Positions 52,335 to 60,544 of a DNA stretch of 64,000 bases are shown here, piece after piece; the first letter of the stretch is position 1, and every line of letters starts with the position of its first letter. Source of the DNA: Pseudomonas haemolytica (lineage in GTDB: Bacteria; Pseudomonadota; Gammaproteobacteria; Pseudomonadales; Pseudomonadaceae); assembly GCF_009659625.1 (NCBI RefSeq), contig NZ_VOIW01000007.1, positions 1 to 64,000 of the forward strand, read 5' to 3'. The notes beneath the pieces were generated by a model that worked only from the letters and a program-made list of their open reading frames with translations, was not told the origin of the DNA and ran no database searches. The translations under genes and the position numbers were made by a program.

Positions 52335-53513
52335 TCAGCGCACGTAAGATTGCGCTGGAAGGGCGAAACTCTCCCCGCATACACCGCGTAAGTGATGCTC
52401 GAATTGCTCGATAATCGCTGCCCAGCCTTGGCGACTGGCATGTTGGCGCGCATTCAGGCGCATGCGCCGCAAGCTCTCTGTTTCCTCCAGCAGCCAATTG
52501 GCGGCGTCGCAAAAGGCATCTTCATCCCCAGGCATCGCCAGCACGCCGTTGTAGCCATGGCGAATATGCTGGGCTGCAGCCGCCTGGTCGTAGGCCACGA
52601 CGCCCAGCCCCGAGGCCATGGCTTCCAGTACCACGTTGCCGAAGGTTTCTGTCAGGCTGGGGAACAGGAACACATCGCCGGACGCGTAGTGCCGCGCCAG
52701 TTCTTCACCGCGTAAGGCACCGCAGAAAATCGCTTCGGGGAGTTCTTTTTCCAGCATCGCCCGTTGTGGCCCATCACCGACGATGATCAGTTTCATCTGG
52801 CGCGTTGGGTAACGGTCCTGCAACGTCTCGAAGCCGCGTTTGAGCAGGCCGAGGTTCTTTTCCTGGGCCAACCGCCCTACATGCAGCACCGCGATTTGTT
52901 CATTGTTCAATGCCCAGCTTTCCCGCAACGCGTTGTCGCGTTTGGCTGGGTGAAACAATTGACTGTCGACGCCCCGTGACAGCATCCCCAGGCGCTCGAA
53001 ATGCCGGCGCCCCAGCTCCAGGCGCTGACTGGCGCTTGGCACCAGGGTCAGGCTCGAACGGTTATGAAACCAGCGCAAGTAATGGGTGACCATGCGGCTC
53101 AGCAGGCTCAAGCCATACTGGTTCGAATACTGCTGGAAATTGGTGTGAAAGCCGCTGACAACACTGATGCCCAGGCGTCGTGCTGCGCGTAGGGCGGATA
53201 GGCCCAAGGGGCCTTCCGTGGCGATATACAACACATCCGGGCGCTGTCGGGCCCAGCGCCTGAGTAATTTGTGCATCGACGATTGCCCCCATTGCAGCCC
53301 TGGGTAACCCGGTAGTGGCCAGCCGCGACACAGCAGCAATTGATCGTCACTCGACCGGCTCTGGTCAGCGCCCTGGCGGGGGCGCACCAGTTCGACCTGG
53401 TGACCACGCGAGCGCAAACCCTCGCACAGGCGGCCGAGGGTATTGGCCACCCCGTTGATTTCCGGCGGGAAGGTTTCAGTAATCAGGGCGATGTGAAGCG
53501 AAGCTCTCGTCAT
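52335..53513 (-). CDS. Glycosyltransferase, GT4 family
   Basis: The 392-residue product has the two Rossmann-like domains of GT-B enzymes: HIALITETFPPEINGVANTLGRLCEGLRSRGH at the N-terminus and VLHVGRLAQEKNLGLLKRG plus the E-x7-E motif ETFGNVVLEAMASGLGVVAYD. It resembles the GDP-mannose-dependent alpha-mannosyltransferase (MgtA/PimB) branch. No neighbouring polysaccharide cluster is present, so the acceptor is unknown. Confidence 0.87.
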   Translation of the reverse strand: MTRASLHIALITETFPPEINGVANTLGRLCEGLRSRGHQVELVRPRQGADQSRSSDDQLLLCRGWPLPGYPGLQWGQSSMHKLLRRWARQRPDVLYIATEGPLGLSALRAARRLGISVVSGFHTNFQQYSNQYGLSLLSRMVTHYLRWFHNRSSLTLVPSASQRLELGRRHFERLGMLSRGVDSQLFHPAKRDNALRESWALNNEQIAVLHVGRLAQEKNLGLLKRGFETLQDRYPTRQMKLIIVGDGPQRAMLEKELPEAIFCGALRGEELARHYASGDVFLFPSLTETFGNVVLEAMASGLGVVAYDQAAAAQHIRHGYNGVLAMPGDEDAFCDAANWLLEETESLRRMRLNARQHASRQGWAAIIEQFEHHLRGVCGESFALPAQSYVR

Positions 53514-53567
53514 GACCCACAGTGTCACCGTGGGCCATGTCGTCATTGTGTCAGTGGGATGATGGAT

Positions 53568-54332
53568 TTATGACGTGGCCACCGCTTGCCCCGCCATCGC
53601 CTCGGCGCCTTGCTCACGCACCCAGAACAGCGTCGCCCCGGCCACTGCCGCCGGCATCATCAACAGATTGACCACCGGCACCAGCAGCACCAGGTAGACG
53701 ATGCCGCCGAAGCTCATGCTCTGCCAGCGTTTCTGGCGCAGCCAGGCGAGCATTTCGTTCCAGCCCAGCTTGTGGTTATCCGCCGGGTAGTCAATGTATT
53801 GGATCGCCATCATCCATACGCCAAATAGCAACCACAGCGGCGCCGCGATCAGGTTGACTACCGGGATGAACGACAGGATGAACAGGCCGATGGCGCGTGG
53901 CAGGAAGTAACCCAGCTTGCGCATTTCCCGGGCCAGGGTACGCGGGACCATTGCTGCCAGCTCACTCCAGCTGAACGGCGGGAAGTCATCGGTGCCCCGC
54001 ACCACCACTTCAACTTTCTCCGCGAGAAAGCCATTGAACGGTGCCGCGATGATGTTGGCGAGCATGGTGAAGGTGAAAAACACCATCAGCACCACCAGCA
54101 CGACAAACAGCGGCCACAATAGGTAATTCAAAAAGCCTAGCCAGTTGGGCAGCGTCGGCATCAAGCTATCGACCCACAGGCTGAACTGATGGCCGGCGAA
54201 ATAGATCAAACCGACGAACAACACCAGGTTGATCGCCAGCGGCAGCAATACAAACAGGCGCAGGCCAGGGCTCAACACCAGTTTGAGGCCTTCACGCAGG
54301 TATTGCGGGCCGGAAAGAGCAGGGGCAGGCAT
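53568..54332 (-). CDS. cysZ: CysZ/EI24-family membrane protein
   Basis: The 254-residue product has four or more membrane helices and matches CysZ (PQYLREGLKLVLSPGLRLFVLLPLAINLVLF; IAAPFNGFLAEKVEVVVRG; FGGIVYLVLLVPVVNLLMMPAAVAGATLFW). CysZ takes up sulfate in E. coli. Start at the ATG 54332 with GGAG upstream; the frame is open 77 codons beyond, into the trxB leader. It diverges from trxB. Confidence 0.85.
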   Translation of the reverse strand: MPAPALSGPQYLREGLKLVLSPGLRLFVLLPLAINLVLFVGLIYFAGHQFSLWVDSLMPTLPNWLGFLNYLLWPLFVVLVVLMVFFTFTMLANIIAAPFNGFLAEKVEVVVRGTDDFPPFSWSELAAMVPRTLAREMRKLGYFLPRAIGLFILSFIPVVNLIAAPLWLLFGVWMMAIQYIDYPADNHKLGWNEMLAWLRQKRWQSMSFGGIVYLVLLVPVVNLLMMPAAVAGATLFWVREQGAEAMAGQAVATS

Positions 54333-54534
54333 GGAGAACTCCGAGCAGGATAGCGAACGCGCCGACCTTACCGGCTTTGCGCACGATGTGAAAGCACGGG
54401 CCGGCAGGCGACATCCGGGGTTACAAAGGCGTCGATTAACCTGATCAAGGGCATAGAGCGCACCTATGAGCTGGATTGTTAATGCGTATTTCCTTAATCT
54501 TGCCCCCCTCGATACGCTGCACCCATTATTTTTC

Positions 54535-54610
54535 AGGACCTGGCGAGTTAAAGCCTTCCCCAAGTGCTTCGCGGTCCTTTTTTATTCCAGCCGCCCTGTG
54601 GTCCGGGCGG
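54535..54610 (+). promoter_or_regulatory. Terminator-like and second hairpin in the trxB leader
   Basis: AGGACC (54535-54540) pairs with GGTCCT (54573-54578), extended inwards by GCGAG against CTTCGC, and a run of T follows (54578-54584). A second hairpin CCGCCC/GGGCGG (54591-54610) ends just before the ribosome binding site AGGAG. This looks like transcription attenuation or the end of a short leader RNA within the 294-bp cysZ-trxB interval. Confidence 0.5.
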
Positions 54611-54626
54611 TCGATAGGAGTGAGTC

Positions 54627-55589
54627 ATGTCTGATACCCGTCATTCCCGAGTGATTATTCTCGGTTCCGGCCCTGCCGGTTACAGCGCGGCTGTCTACGC
54701 TGCCCGGGCCAATCTCAAGCCACTGCTGATCACTGGCATGCAGGCGGGCGGTCAGTTGACCACCACGACTGAAGTCGACAACTGGCCGGGTGATGTCCAC
54801 GGTCTGACCGGCCCGGTGTTGATGGAACGTATGAAAGAGCACGCCGAGCGCTTTGAAACCGAGATCGTTTTCGACCATATCAACAAAGTCGATTTCTCGA
54901 AAAAGCCTTATAGCCTGACCGGCGACAGCGGTGTGTACACCTGTGACGCGCTGATCATTGCCACGGGTGCCAGCGCGCGTTACCTGGGCCTGCCGTCGGA
55001 AGAAGCGTTCATGGGCAAGGGCGTTTCTGCCTGCGCGACTTGCGACGGTTTCTTCTACCGCAACAAGCCGGTTGCCGTGGTCGGCGGCGGCAACACTGCC
55101 GTGGAAGAGGCGCTGTACCTGGCCAACATCGCCAGCACCGTGACCCTGGTTCACCGCCGCGAGACCTTCCGCGCCGAGAAGATCCTGATCGACAAGCTGC
55201 ATGCCCGTGTGGCTGAAGGCAAGATCATCCTCAAGCTCAACGCCACCCTGGACGAAGTCCTGGGCGACAACATGGGTGTAACCGGTGCTCGCCTGAAAAA
55301 CAACGACGGCAGCTTCGACGAGCTGAAAGTCGACGGCGTATTCATCGCCATCGGCCACACCCCGAACACTTCGCTGTTCGAGGGCGTGCTGGAGGCCAAG
55401 GACGGCTACCTGGTGGTGCAAGGCGGCCGTGAAGGCAATGCTACCGCGACCAACATCGAAGGTATCTTCGCTGCCGGTGACGTGGCTGACCACGTCTATC
55501 GCCAGGCCATCACCTCGGCCGGCGCCGGTTGCATGGCGGCCCTGGATGCCGAGCGTTACCTCGATGGGTTGAAGGACGCTTCGTTCTAA
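54627..55589 (+). CDS. trxB: Thioredoxin reductase
   Basis: The 320-residue FAD enzyme reduces thioredoxin with NADPH. It has the FAD motif ILGSGPAGYSAAVYAARA, the redox-active pair Cys136/Cys139 (CATCDG), the NADPH motif VGGGNTAVEEALYLA with HRRETFRA, and the C-terminal FAD block GIFAAGDVADHVYRQAITSAGAGC. GGAG lies 8 bases before the ATG. Confidence 0.96.
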   Translation: MSDTRHSRVIILGSGPAGYSAAVYAARANLKPLLITGMQAGGQLTTTTEVDNWPGDVHGLTGPVLMERMKEHAERFETEIVFDHINKVDFSKKPYSLTGDSGVYTCDALIIATGASARYLGLPSEEAFMGKGVSACATCDGFFYRNKPVAVVGGGNTAVEEALYLANIASTVTLVHRRETFRAEKILIDKLHARVAEGKIILKLNATLDEVLGDNMGVTGARLKNNDGSFDELKVDGVFIAIGHTPNTSLFEGVLEAKDGYLVVQGGREGNATATNIEGIFAAGDVADHVYRQAITSAGAGCMAALDAERYLDGLKDASF

Positions 55590-55603
55590 ACCTGTTGAAA
55601 TGA

Positions 55604-55632
55604 AAAAAACCGGCTGAGAGGCCGGTTTTTTA
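55604..55632 (+). terminator. Intrinsic terminator of trxB
   Basis: AAAAAACCGGC pairs with GCCGGTTTTTT around TGAGAG. Because of its A and T tracts it can act in both directions. Confidence 0.93.
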
Positions 55633-55664
55633 TGCGCTGGATTTAATGATCAATGCAATACAAG

Positions 55665-55753
55665 TGTGGGAGCGGGCTTGCTCGCGAAAGCGGAGTGCCA
55701 GGCACTGAATCTGGCTCTGATACACCGCTTTCGCGAGCAAGCCCGCTCCCACA
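55665..55753. repeat. REPIN, GCGGGC family
   Basis: Inverted pair with outer TGTGGGAGCGGGCTTGCTCG and complement and perfect inner GCGAAAGCGG/CCGCTTTCGC arms. It separates the convergent trxB and HopJ-family genes. Confidence 0.92.
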
Positions 55754-55771
55754 TTTTGATTGGTGTTTGAC

Positions 55772-56113
55772 TCAGGACTGGCGGCTCAGGGGCTGCGCAG
55801 CAAATTTCACCCCTGCCAACCCATGGGCAATCAGCGCCCGAATATTGCCATGGTCACTGCCCTCAGGCGTCGCCACCACCGAACGGTAATGCTCACCAAA
55901 CGCCAGCAACGCTTCCTGGTCGTTCAACCCTTCCAGCAACGCCAATCCCAGCGTCTTGCACGAACCTTCATTTTGCCCGGCAGCATTTTCCACCGTGCCA
56001 TTGGTGAAAGCCTGTGGCTGGTAGTCGTAACCGGCCGCGATAAAGGCCAGGGTATCGGCAAAGACGTGTTCGCCGCTGTTGAGGCTGGCGCGCAGTGTAT
56101 TCAAATCAGTCAT
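55772..56113 (-). CDS. HopJ type III effector-family protein
   Basis: The 113-residue product matches the HopJ family across its length (FADTLAFIAAGYDYQPQAFTNG, NEGSCKTLGLALLEGLNDQEALLAFGEHYRSV, HGNIRALIAHGLAGVKF). The family is widespread in bacteria without type III secretion, and no such system is nearby, so a housekeeping role is more likely than effector function. Its start overlaps the stop of the preceding DUF1244 gene by 8 bases. Confidence 0.85.
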   Translation of the reverse strand: MTDLNTLRASLNSGEHVFADTLAFIAAGYDYQPQAFTNGTVENAAGQNEGSCKTLGLALLEGLNDQEALLAFGEHYRSVVATPEGSDHGNIRALIAHGLAGVKFAAQPLSRQS

Positions 56114-56402
56114 GGGGTTTTCCTTTGGCAAACGCGGCCTGTTGGTCGGCATTGGCTTCTTGCTGGTACTGGGCTTTCCATTCGGCGTACGGCATGCCGT
56201 ACACCACTTCACGGGCATCATCGAGGCTGACCTCGATCTGGCGTTCGTCGGCCTCGGCCTTGTACCACTTGGACAAGCAGTTACGGCAAAAGCCGGCGAG
56301 ATTCATCAGGTCGATATTCTGCACATCCTTGCGGCTGTCCAGGTGGGCTACCAGGCGGCGGAAGGCGGCGGCTTCGAGTTCGAGGCGTTGTTGATCGTTC
56401 AT
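56106..56402 (-). CDS. DUF1244 family protein
   Basis: The 98-residue product is a small helical DUF1244 protein (AAAFRRLVAHLDSRKDVQNIDLMNLAGFCRNCLSKWYKAEA). Function unknown. ATG at 56402 fits the family start; a GTG three codons upstream is possible. It follows folX by 23 bases and overlaps the HopJ-family gene. Confidence 0.85.
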   Translation of the reverse strand: MNDQQRLELEAAAFRRLVAHLDSRKDVQNIDLMNLAGFCRNCLSKWYKAEADERQIEVSLDDAREVVYGMPYAEWKAQYQQEANADQQAAFAKGKPHD

Positions 56403-56425
56403 AGGGCTCACTGCAGATTCAGGGG

Positions 56426-56797
56426 TTAGCGGCTGGCGGCCAGGGTAATCGAAACCGACTCGGCAAACCGCAGCGCATGGGGCTTATCCACTTCGACCTC
56501 GGCGTACAGCACCGATTCGTTGCTCATCACCAGGTCGAGCAATTCCTGGGTAAGGCGCTCCAGCAGGGCGAAGCGGTTGCCTTCCACATGGGCGATGATC
56601 GCCTTGGTGATGGTGCGGTAGTTCAGGGCATGGTCGATATCGTTGTCGCGCACGGCTTCCTGGGCGGCATACAGGATGGTCAGGTTGATCAGCACATCCT
56701 GCTTGTTGAGGATTTCGTCCTCGTTGATGCCGATAAAGGTGCGCAGGCACAGGTCCTTGACCCGGATACGCGCCATGCCTGGTTGAAGTTGTGGCAT
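56426..56797 (-). CDS. folX: Dihydroneopterin triphosphate 2'-epimerase
   Basis: The 123-residue product belongs to the dihydroneopterin aldolase/epimerase fold (RIRVKDLCLRTFIGINEDEILNKQDVLINLTI; ALNYRTITKAIIAHVEGNRFALLERLTQELLDLV). Next to folE and folM it should be FolX, which makes dihydromonapterin triphosphate, rather than the FolB aldolase. GGAGC lies 9 bases before the ATG. It starts 3 bases after the folE stop. Confidence 0.88.
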   Translation of the reverse strand: MPQLQPGMARIRVKDLCLRTFIGINEDEILNKQDVLINLTILYAAQEAVRDNDIDHALNYRTITKAIIAHVEGNRFALLERLTQELLDLVMSNESVLYAEVEVDKPHALRFAESVSITLAASR

Positions 56798-56799
56798 TG

Positions 56800-57360
56800 T
56801 TACTTGCTCCGTCCAATCAGTTGCAGGAACTCCATGCGCGTGGTGTTCGAGTCGCGGAAGGCGCCGAGCATCACTGAGGTGTTCATGGTTGAATTCTGTT
56901 TTTCCACGCCGCGCATCATCATGCACATGTGTCTGGCTTCGATCACCACGGCTACGCCGGCAGCCTGGGTGACGTCCTGGATGGCGTCGGCGATCTGGCG
57001 CGTGAGGTTTTCCTGGATCTGCAGGCGCCGGGCGAACATGTCGACGATGCGCGCCAGTTTCGACAGGCCCAGCACCTTGCCGGTCGGAATATAGGCTACA
57101 TGCGCCTTGCCGATAAAGGGCAGCAAGTGGTGCTCGCACAGCGAGTACAGCTCGATGTCCTTGAGAATCACCATTTCGTCATTATCGGAAGCGAACAGCG
57201 CGCCGTTGACGATTTCTTCCAGGTTCTGCCCGTAGCCATGACACAGGTACTGCATGGCCTTGGCGGCGCGCTTGGGCGTATCGAGCAGGCCCTCGCGCTG
57301 CGGGTCTTCGCCCAGGCCCTTGAGGATTTCGCGGTAGTGGTGGGGCAGGGATAAGGTCAT
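56800..57360 (-). CDS. folE: GTP cyclohydrolase I
   Basis: The 186-residue product converts GTP to dihydroneopterin triphosphate, the entry to pterins. Zinc and substrate residues are present (ELYSLCEHHLLPFIGKAHVAYIP; LGLSKLARIVDMFARRLQIQENLT; EARHMCMMMRGVEKQNS). GAGGATG precedes the ATG. This copy lies with folX and folM, so it serves tetrahydromonapterin synthesis; a separate folate copy elsewhere in the genome is likely. Confidence 0.95.
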   Translation of the reverse strand: MTLSLPHHYREILKGLGEDPQREGLLDTPKRAAKAMQYLCHGYGQNLEEIVNGALFASDNDEMVILKDIELYSLCEHHLLPFIGKAHVAYIPTGKVLGLSKLARIVDMFARRLQIQENLTRQIADAIQDVTQAAGVAVVIEARHMCMMMRGVEKQNSTMNTSVMLGAFRDSNTTRMEFLQLIGRSK

Positions 57361-57380
57361 ACAACATCCTCACAAACGGC

Positions 57381-58091
57381 TTACTTGATATGCCGCCCGC
57401 CGTTGACGGTCAGGGTGGTACCGGTGACATAGGGGTTGTCCAGCAGGTAACGCACGCTCTGGTAGATCACCTCTGGCCCGGGCTCGATGCCCAATGCCGA
57501 CTTGGCCAGCACCTTGGCGCGATAGGCCGCGTCATCGCCCGCATTGAACATCACCATCGCCGGGGCGATGCCGTTGACCTTGATCAGCGGCGCGAATTGC
57601 GCGGCAAACGACAACGTGAGGCTGTCGAGCCCGGCCTTGGTGGCGCAGTAGGCGATGTGTTGGCGGCTGCCCTTGCGCACCACGTCATCGCTGATATGCA
57701 CGATGTCGGCAGGTGTCGAGCGTTGCAGCAAGGGTGAACAATGCAGGTTGATCAGGTACGGCGCAAGCATGTGCACGCTGAACATGTCGACAAACGCGCG
57801 GCTTTCGTCACCCGGCGTTTCCGCGACCCAGGCCGAGGCGTTGTGGATGATCGCGCGCAGGCTTTGGGTATGGCTGTGCAGTTCGGCAATGAAGGCAAGA
57901 ATCCCGGCTTCGCTGGAGAAGTCGGCGAACACGCCGATGGCCCCCCGATCACGCAGGGCCTGCACGCCTGGGCGTTCGCTGCGGTAGCTGAAAATTACCG
58001 AGTGGCCCTCGTCCAACAGGCGCTCGGCGCAATGCAGGCCGACACGCTGGCCGGCACCGGTGATCAGTATCGGTGCGTTGGTTGCAATCAT
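57381..58091 (-). CDS. folM: Dihydromonapterin reductase
   Basis: The 236-residue short-chain dehydrogenase has the cofactor motif LITGAGQRVGLHCAERL with the arginine-rich GQRVG loop typical of FolM, and the active site YCATKAGLD. FolM reduces dihydromonapterin to tetrahydromonapterin, the cofactor of phenylalanine hydroxylase in Pseudomonas. It precedes folE by 20 bases. The start at 58091 gives the family N-terminus. Confidence 0.9.
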   Translation of the reverse strand: MIATNAPILITGAGQRVGLHCAERLLDEGHSVIFSYRSERPGVQALRDRGAIGVFADFSSEAGILAFIAELHSHTQSLRAIIHNASAWVAETPGDESRAFVDMFSVHMLAPYLINLHCSPLLQRSTPADIVHISDDVVRKGSRQHIAYCATKAGLDSLTLSFAAQFAPLIKVNGIAPAMVMFNAGDDAAYRAKVLAKSALGIEPGPEVIYQSVRYLLDNPYVTGTTLTVNGGRHIK

Positions 58092-58147
58092 GGGAGGCTC
58101 AAGTCGCTGGCAGGCTGAAACTATACCAGCGACTTGGCTCCCTGTGC

Positions 58148-58705
58148 TCAAGCGGCGGCTTCGGTGACCTTGCGAGGCGGCGAGGGGTGCAGCCAGTTCG
58201 CCAGCAGGTGCGTCGACAGCGGAATAAAGATGTAAACCATCAAGGGTGTCAGGGCGGCGGTACTGACCAGTACACGGCTGAACAAGTCCAGCTCATTGAG
58301 CAGCGGCCCCAGGCCGAAGTTGAACAGCAATGACACCGGGAAAAACGCCAGCCAGATCGCCACTGCCTGTTTCCAGCGTGGCGGGCGTGCACCCACGGCA
58401 CCAAACCAGCCATCAATGCCGCTCACACGGTGCTCGGATGGGTCGGCAAACAGCTCGCTGCCACGGCTCAGCCAGGCACTGCGCGAGGCTGAAAACTCCC
58501 AGGCATGCAGGGTTTTTTCATCGGCGAAGCGGAAGATGATCTGGAATTCATCGTCATGGGGCGGCGGCGCCAACACGCCAGAACCCAGGTAACCAGGAAA
58601 GTCGGTGGCCAATTGCTCGCCTTCGCGCAGCCAGGCCATCAGTTCTTCGTAACGACCTTTGGCCACGCGGCGCGCAACCATCAAGGTGACGGGTGAGGTA
58701 GACAT
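58148..58705 (-). CDS. ABM-domain membrane protein
   Basis: The 185-residue product has an N-terminal antibiotic-biosynthesis-monooxygenase-like domain (TLMVARRVAKGRYEELMAWLREGEQLATDFPGYLGSGVL, about 6-95) followed by two membrane helices (about 118-140 and 150-172). It heads the minus-strand run ahead of folM and diverges from the MerR gene. Similar proteins occur near photolyase/MerR clusters in Pseudomonas, but no function is established. GGAG lies 9 bases before the ATG. Confidence 0.82.
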   Translation of the reverse strand: MSTSPVTLMVARRVAKGRYEELMAWLREGEQLATDFPGYLGSGVLAPPPHDDEFQIIFRFADEKTLHAWEFSASRSAWLSRGSELFADPSEHRVSGIDGWFGAVGARPPRWKQAVAIWLAFFPVSLLFNFGLGPLLNELDLFSRVLVSTAALTPLMVYIFIPLSTHLLANWLHPSPPRKVTEAAA

Positions 58706-58889
58706 CGTGTATCTCCAAGTAATCAGGTGCGCTGGGCCGGGTAAGCGGCGCACGAACGAAGCTGCGGGGGTGTTGCAGCGACGTAGAAAAAGCAGGCAAG
58801 GATTATTCCTGTTTTACCGAAATACACCAGAGACTTCGGATGGATCGCCGTAGATCTTGAATCATGCAGTCTAATCGGCGTTAAATAGG

Positions 58890-58907
58890 ATCCAAATTTA
58901 TATGGAT
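58890..58907. promoter_or_regulatory. Candidate MerR/LitR operator
   Basis: ATCCA-N8-TGGAT is a perfect inverted repeat within an AT-rich segment 14 bases upstream of the MerR gene and about 185 bases upstream of the divergent ABM gene. Its position suits autoregulation. Confidence 0.45.
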
Positions 58908-58921
58908 ATTTCTGACCGCTG

Positions 58922-59878
58922 ATGCCTGAAATCATTGCTCCGCTTCGTGAAACGACACTCGACAGTCACGCTGAATCCGAGGTGCTGTTACCGATTCGTG
59001 AAGTAGCAAGGCTCACGGGTGTAAACCCGGTGACGTTACGCGCCTGGGAGCGTCGCTACGGTTTGATCCAGCCCGTTCGCACTGAAAGTGGGCATCGCCT
59101 GTATTCACGCACCGATATCGATACCGTGCATCGCATTCTCGACTGGATCGAACGCGGGGTGGCAGTGAGCAAAGTGGGCAAGATCCTGGCGCGCGATCAA
59201 CTGCCCAGCGAACCGGCCACGCCATCACGCAGCGATACCGAGCTGGAATGGCGCCAATGGCAGGCGCAATTGCGGCTGGCTATCAGCGCTTTTGATGATC
59301 GGGAGCTGGACCAACTTTACGGCCAGATCTTTAGCGTCTATTCAACGACAGTGGTATTTCAAGACATTTTGATGCCGCTATGGCAACAACTGTTACGTCA
59401 CCACGGTAGCTTTGGCCAGGCCAGCGAGTGGCTTTTCTTCGACAGCTTCCTGCGCTCGCGCATCGCATGCTGCCTGCAACTGGCCTGTGCCACGCCGGCG
59501 CCAAGGGTGTTATTGGTCGCCATCGCCGGAGAGTGCCGCGAGTTGGAGCTGTTGGTTGCAGGCTTATTGATGTCGAGCGACAAGCTCGCAGTAAAGGTTC
59601 TGGGTATTGGTCAACCGCTCGATGAATTGACGCTGATCTGCGAGCGGACCCGGCCGCAGGCTCTGGTCCTGTTTTCCAACCACTCCCCCGGCGCAGAACT
59701 GCCGTCACGGCTCAACCGCCTGGCATTCACGCTCAATTGCCCGTTGCTGCTGGCTGGAGATGCATCGGACCTGGCAGAACAAAGCCTGTCGGGCTCGTCG
59801 ATTGGATGCCTGGGCAATGATGGACGGTTGATGCCACGCCGCTTGCAGCAGTTTCTCAGCGGCGGCCTGGATACCTGA
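58922..59878 (+). CDS. MerR-family regulator, class II LitR-like (CarH relative without cobalamin site)
   Basis: The 318-residue product has a MerR helix-turn-helix (about 22-90: PIREVARLTGVNPVTLRAWERRYGLIQPVRTESGHRLYS) and a C-terminal CarH-like helical bundle plus Rossmann domain. Where CarH carries an EH pair the sequence reads SEW (168-170), and where the cobalamin-binding GExHxxG lies it reads GECRELE (203-209), with Arg206 for His. It should therefore not bind adenosylcobalamin. In P. putida such class II LitR (PplR) proteins act with a short LOV protein in light responses; a LOV gene lies 0.7 kb downstream. Confidence 0.87.
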   Translation: MPEIIAPLRETTLDSHAESEVLLPIREVARLTGVNPVTLRAWERRYGLIQPVRTESGHRLYSRTDIDTVHRILDWIERGVAVSKVGKILARDQLPSEPATPSRSDTELEWRQWQAQLRLAISAFDDRELDQLYGQIFSVYSTTVVFQDILMPLWQQLLRHHGSFGQASEWLFFDSFLRSRIACCLQLACATPAPRVLLVAIAGECRELELLVAGLLMSSDKLAVKVLGIGQPLDELTLICERTRPQALVLFSNHSPGAELPSRLNRLAFTLNCPLLLAGDASDLAEQSLSGSSIGCLGNDGRLMPRRLQQFLSGGLDT

Positions 59879-59880
59879 TT

Positions 59881-60486
59881 TCAGGCATGTACGTTGGGAT
59901 GGACCAGGCGGTGCTGGTGCAGGATGAACTGGCGCAGGCGCTCGATCTCATCGGCATCACTCTGGCTCAGGCGATAGGCGAACAGGCCTCGAGCGGTTTC
60001 CCGCTCCAGCGCGCCGCGCAGCGCAATGCGTTCGTAGCCCGAAGGGCTGAACCACAAGGAAAAGGTCTTCGGCGGTTTGGCCCGACCACGCACTTCTATC
60101 AGCACACCTTTGAATGACACTTCGTGTACCCATAATGCGCTGGGATAGCCCTTGACGTTTTCCAGCGCAACCGGTGTTTCCAGGGCCAGGCGCCACGGGC
60201 GGATCATCGGCCCGTCTTCGAAAATGCTCGGCACGCCCAGGCGCAAATGCACGGCATGAAACTCATCTTCCACCAAGCGCAGGGGGAAAGTGAGTTGCTG
60301 GTTGTCGAACTGCGCCTGAATGGTGACCTGGTCGTGAGCGGCCAGCCGCGTGAGCAAATCGCGAATCTGCGCACCGCCATTAACCGTCAGGCTCGACCAT
60401 GCATCCCGCAGATTGAGCTGCGGGTTGTGCTGCATGTCCTGGATAAAATCCAGTTCGTCCTGCGTCAATAGCGTGTCGCGGTGCAT
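59881..60486 (-). CDS. PilZ-like domain protein, tentative
   Basis: The 201-residue product has no signal peptide or membrane helix. The segment IRPWRLALETPVALENVKGYPSALWVHEVSFKGVLIEVRG recalls a degenerate PilZ barrel (RxxR then (D/N)xSxxG, here HEVSFKG), so c-di-GMP binding may be weak or lost. The stop lies 2 bases from the stop of the convergent MerR gene. The gene is otherwise unrecognised. Confidence 0.6.
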   Translation of the reverse strand: MHRDTLLTQDELDFIQDMQHNPQLNLRDAWSSLTVNGGAQIRDLLTRLAAHDQVTIQAQFDNQQLTFPLRLVEDEFHAVHLRLGVPSIFEDGPMIRPWRLALETPVALENVKGYPSALWVHEVSFKGVLIEVRGRAKPPKTFSLWFSPSGYERIALRGALERETARGLFAYRLSQSDADEIERLRQFILHQHRLVHPNVHA

Positions 60487-60544
60487 TGATCTGGCTCAAG
60501 GCTTAGGCATTAAAAAGCCATTATCGCTCTAAAGACCGCGCTTT

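Noticed and set aside
55772..56113. HopJ-family gene as a type III effector
   Set aside because: No secretion or chaperone genes nearby, no N-terminal effector pattern, and it overlaps a DUF1244 gene in a pterin operon; the name is historical.
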